A model generated the notes under the pieces. That model saw nothing but the letters and a program-made list of their open reading frames with translations. It had not been told where the DNA came from and made no database searches. The translations under genes and the position numbers were made by a program. A stretch of 64,000 bases of DNA from Chitinophaga ginsengisegetis (GTDB taxonomy: Bacteria; Bacteroidota; Bacteroidia; Chitinophagales; Chitinophagaceae): NCBI RefSeq assembly GCF_900168065.1, contig NZ_FUZZ01000001.1, forward strand, positions 1-64,000, in the 5' to 3' direction. Of the stretch, positions 63,783 to 64,000 are shown piece by piece. The stretch's first letter is position 1; every line of letters begins with the position of its first letter.

Positions 63783-64000
63783 ATGGCATTTAGACTTTTA
63801 GCTGTTGTCCGAAACAGGCATTTCCATTCCCTTCTTGGAAATGTAATAATGGCCTTTTTCAACGTACTTTCCTTTGCATTACTGGTTAGAATGCTTTCCC
63901 TGAGCGCATTTGGGGAATGGGTATTATTTCTGGCCACTTATAATATCCTGGATCAGATACGCACCGCCATGCTGCAATCCGGCATTATCAAGTTCAGCGC
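63783..64000 (+). CDS. Wzx-like polysaccharide flippase, N-terminus (3' partial)
   Basis: 72 codons visible before the window ends. The sequence MAFRLLAVVRNRHFHSLLGN, then a helix NVIMAFFNVLSFALLVRML and LSAFGEWVLFLATYNILDQI, matches the N-terminal helices of Wzx/MATE-type oligosaccharide flippases (RfbX, polysaccharide biosynthesis family). It would move lipid-linked repeat units across the inner membrane. The rest lies outside the window. It fits the glycan locus that starts at 56857. Confidence 0.75.
   Translation, partial: MAFRLLAVVRNRHFHSLLGNVIMAFFNVLSFALLVRMLSLSAFGEWVLFLATYNILDQIRTAMLQSGIIKFS

Noticed and set aside
1..64000. tRNA, rRNA, insertion sequence or prophage genes
   Set aside because: I looked for tRNA-like T-loop sequences, transposase motifs and terminal repeats by eye and found none convincing; a dedicated search may still find short ones.

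Overview
The window comes from a member of the Bacteroidota, most likely the Chitinophagaceae (Chitinophaga-like). The signs are two giant secreted proteins with type IX secretion C-terminal signals (a CHU_C/gliding type at the left edge and a short type A domain near the right), TonB receptors with CarboxypepD_reg-like N-termini, DUF5686 and DUF3347 proteins, and promoters that fit the Bacteroidota pattern TTG-N19-21-TAnnTTTG with no Shine-Dalgarno dependence. No rRNA, tRNA, CRISPR array, transposase or phage gene was recognised.

Layout. 1-5.6 kb: the 3' part of a giant repeat adhesin. 5.7-14 kb: housekeeping and small accessory genes (a small conserved protein, an S41 peptidase lipoprotein with a secreted partner, serA, a beta-lactamase-fold hydrolase, a CDF metal transporter, a PhnZ-like HD oxygenase with a HEAT-like protein). 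13.9-16.9 kb: infC and thrS. 16.7-18 kb: a 610-base gap with an 11-bp repeat array, then a coiled-coil membrane protein. 18-32 kb: a metal-homeostasis block with a TonB receptor, DUF3347 lipoprotein, ABC-F protein, two-component system and a four-gene RND efflux operon of the CzcA (divalent) type that also encodes a porin. 32.3-37 kb: trhO, a 37-residue membrane microprotein with a structured 3' region, and a DUF5686 outer-membrane protein. 37.3-40.1 kb: sulfhydrylase, OsmC and metX, divergently arranged for methionine synthesis. 40.3-43.2 kb: a second TonB receptor.

The most interesting locus is 43.2-50.2 kb: a complete retron on the minus strand. Its order is a WGR/HEAT-repeat protein, a winged-helix SWIM zinc-finger protein, a roughly 230-nt msr-msd RNA region with a perfect 27-bp msd hairpin inside a perfect 12-bp a1/a2 repeat, and a reverse transcriptase carrying YADD and both retron signature motifs (NAxxH and VTG) behind a basic coiled-coil extension. 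The accessory pair does not match the well-studied retron effectors (nuclease, ATPase-HNH, nucleoside deoxyribosyltransferase, two-TM). I recall a SWIM plus ARM/HEAT class in the retron classification (type XIII), but its mechanism is, to my knowledge, unexplored.

50.3-56.7 kb: ychF, a nucleoside-recognition (gate) membrane protein, an 11-bp nine-copy tandem array, small conserved genes, an FkbM methyltransferase and a GNAT-nitrilase fusion. 56.8-64 kb: the start of a surface-polysaccharide locus (glycosyltransferase, hexapeptide acyltransferase, a secreted esterase/beta-helix/PKD protein, and the N-terminus of a Wzx-like flippase cut by the window edge).
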